Shown here: one piece after another, positions 4,855 to 5,160 of the stretch
How positions within the stretch are numbered: position 1 is the first letter of the stretch
Layout of the letters: each line of letters begins with the position of its first letter
Assembly (NCBI GenBank): GCA_002501285.1
Contig: DLSG01000029.1
Coordinates: forward strand, 1-5,160
Direction: 5' to 3'
Origin: Christensenella sp. UBA7868
Lineage (GTDB): Bacteria; Bacillota; Clostridia; Christensenellales; UBA1242
Length of the DNA stretch: 5,160 bases
Made by a program: the position numbers and the translations under genes
The notes under the pieces: generated by a model
Database searches by the model: none
Seen by the model: the letters and a program-made list of their open reading frames with translations, nothing else
Told to the model about the DNA's origin: nothing

Positions 4855-4912
4855 AAAAAGGTGAAACAATAATAAAGATTTAATCAAAACTAAAAATTGT
4901 TTCACTTTTTTT
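4855..4912 (+). terminator. Intrinsic terminator after the secreted-protein gene
   Basis: GTGAAACAAT (4861-4870) and ATTGTTTCAC (4896-4905) form a perfect 10-bp stem with a 25-nt A-rich loop, extended by the A run at 4855-4859 pairing with the seven T at 4906-4912. The secreted-protein gene is therefore transcribed alone. Between its stop and this hairpin lie only A/T-rich short palindromes (4788-4802, 4804-4816). Confidence 0.85.
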
Positions 4913-5027
4913 ATATTTTTAAATTTTTATATGCACATTTTTTCATGCAAAAAAATACTATGACTATATACAGAAGAAGAAAAGAGAAGTACAAAAGAAG
5001 AGAATACATAATATTTAAAAAATTTAT

Positions 5028-5036
5028 AAAAGGAGG
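5028..5036 (+). promoter_or_regulatory. Full-consensus ribosome binding site of the Cys-rich gene
   Basis: AAAAGGAGG sits 8 nt before the ATG at 5045 and is a complete match to the 16S rRNA 3' end, the strongest in the window. It fixes the start of a gene whose coding sequence would otherwise be too short to trust. Upstream, 4971-5015 is almost all purine (GAAGAAG-like). I see no convincing promoter; TACTAT (4956-4961) and TATATA (4965-4970) are only weak -10 candidates. Confidence 0.85.
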
Positions 5037-5044
5037 ACGCGTCT

Positions 5045-5160
5045 ATGTTATTCAACGGTTTCGGCGGTGGCTGCGGCAATATGCCAAAAGATTGTGGTTG
5101 TGGTGATAACAACTGCATGTGGATAATTTTATTATTGCTTTTCTGTAATTGTGGCGGTGG
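5045..5160 (+). CDS. Small Gly/Cys-rich protein with hydrophobic core, 3' end beyond window
   Basis: 38 codons are visible, running off the window. The protein begins with a Gly-rich segment (FGGGCGN, residues 6-12), then DCGCGDNNC (16-24), a short hydrophobic stretch MWIILLLLF (25-33), and CNCGGG (34-39). Six cysteines fall in the first 36 residues. The order DNNC - WIILLLLFC - C-GG resembles very small proteins of Clostridia often auto-named chorion class high-cysteine HCB protein 13, whose function is unknown. The hydrophobic stretch is short for a full membrane span; metal or thiol chemistry is possible but not shown. The GC-rich Gly/Cys codons stand out against the AT-rich surroundings. 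The ribosome binding site is perfect, so this is very likely a real and well-translated gene. A longer overlapping frame at 4897-5106 has no ribosome site and is a shadow. Confidence 0.78.
   Translation, partial: MLFNGFGGGCGNMPKDCGCGDNNCMWIILLLLFCNCGG

Noticed and set aside
4897..5106. 69-codon plus-strand frame before and over the Cys-rich gene
   Set aside because: It begins inside the terminator, lacks a ribosome site, and is out of frame with the gene that has a perfect one.

Overview
This is a strongly AT-rich bacterial window with good AGGAGG-type ribosome binding sites, intrinsic terminators made of A/T-flanked hairpins, and gene families typical of anaerobic low-GC Firmicutes (Clostridia or relatives, probably a gut lineage). 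The family evidence is a NifS-like desulfurase of the TIGR01977 type, a DUF3343 protein, a SipW-type exported protein and a tiny cysteine-rich protein ending in a Trp-Ile-Ile-Leu-rich hydrophobic run. The standard genetic code fits: TGG encodes Trp and TGA ends one gene.

Layout. Positions 1-976 (minus, 3' end cut by the window edge) hold a cysteine desulfurase family protein. Facing away from it at 1060-1314 (plus) is a small DUF3343 putative Se/S carrier gene. The two share an 83-bp divergent promoter region with an inverted repeat, TTGTAAC/GTTACAA. A terminator at 1341-1376 follows. hflX (1444-2529, plus) has a near-consensus promoter whose predicted start site lies at its ATG, so a leaderless mRNA is likely. 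Converging on it is a degenerate CYTH-fold protein gene (2800-3375, minus); a bidirectional terminator at 2724-2768 separates the two. Next comes a 367-bp gene-free region (3376-3742) that carries the CYTH promoter, an inverted repeat, a strong promoter (TTGACA-17-CATAAT), and a roughly 177-nt leader with a 16-bp tandem duplication and an intrinsic terminator just before the next ribosome binding site. The gene behind it (3743-4777, plus) encodes a SipW-type secreted protein with a TasA-like N-terminal part and a C-terminal module resembling a domain of phage tail and surface proteins. Its own terminator is at 4855-4912. The window ends inside a small Gly/Cys-rich protein gene (5045 onward, plus).

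How the genes fit together. The desulfurase and DUF3343 genes plausibly form one sulfur/selenium-handling unit, since the two families are known to co-occur. The other genes look like independent single-gene transcripts. The most intriguing element is the leader of the secreted-protein gene. Both copies of the tandem repeat can pair with the 5' arm of the terminator, which is the geometry of a transcription attenuator that switches a surface protein on or off. I do not recognise it as a known riboswitch class.
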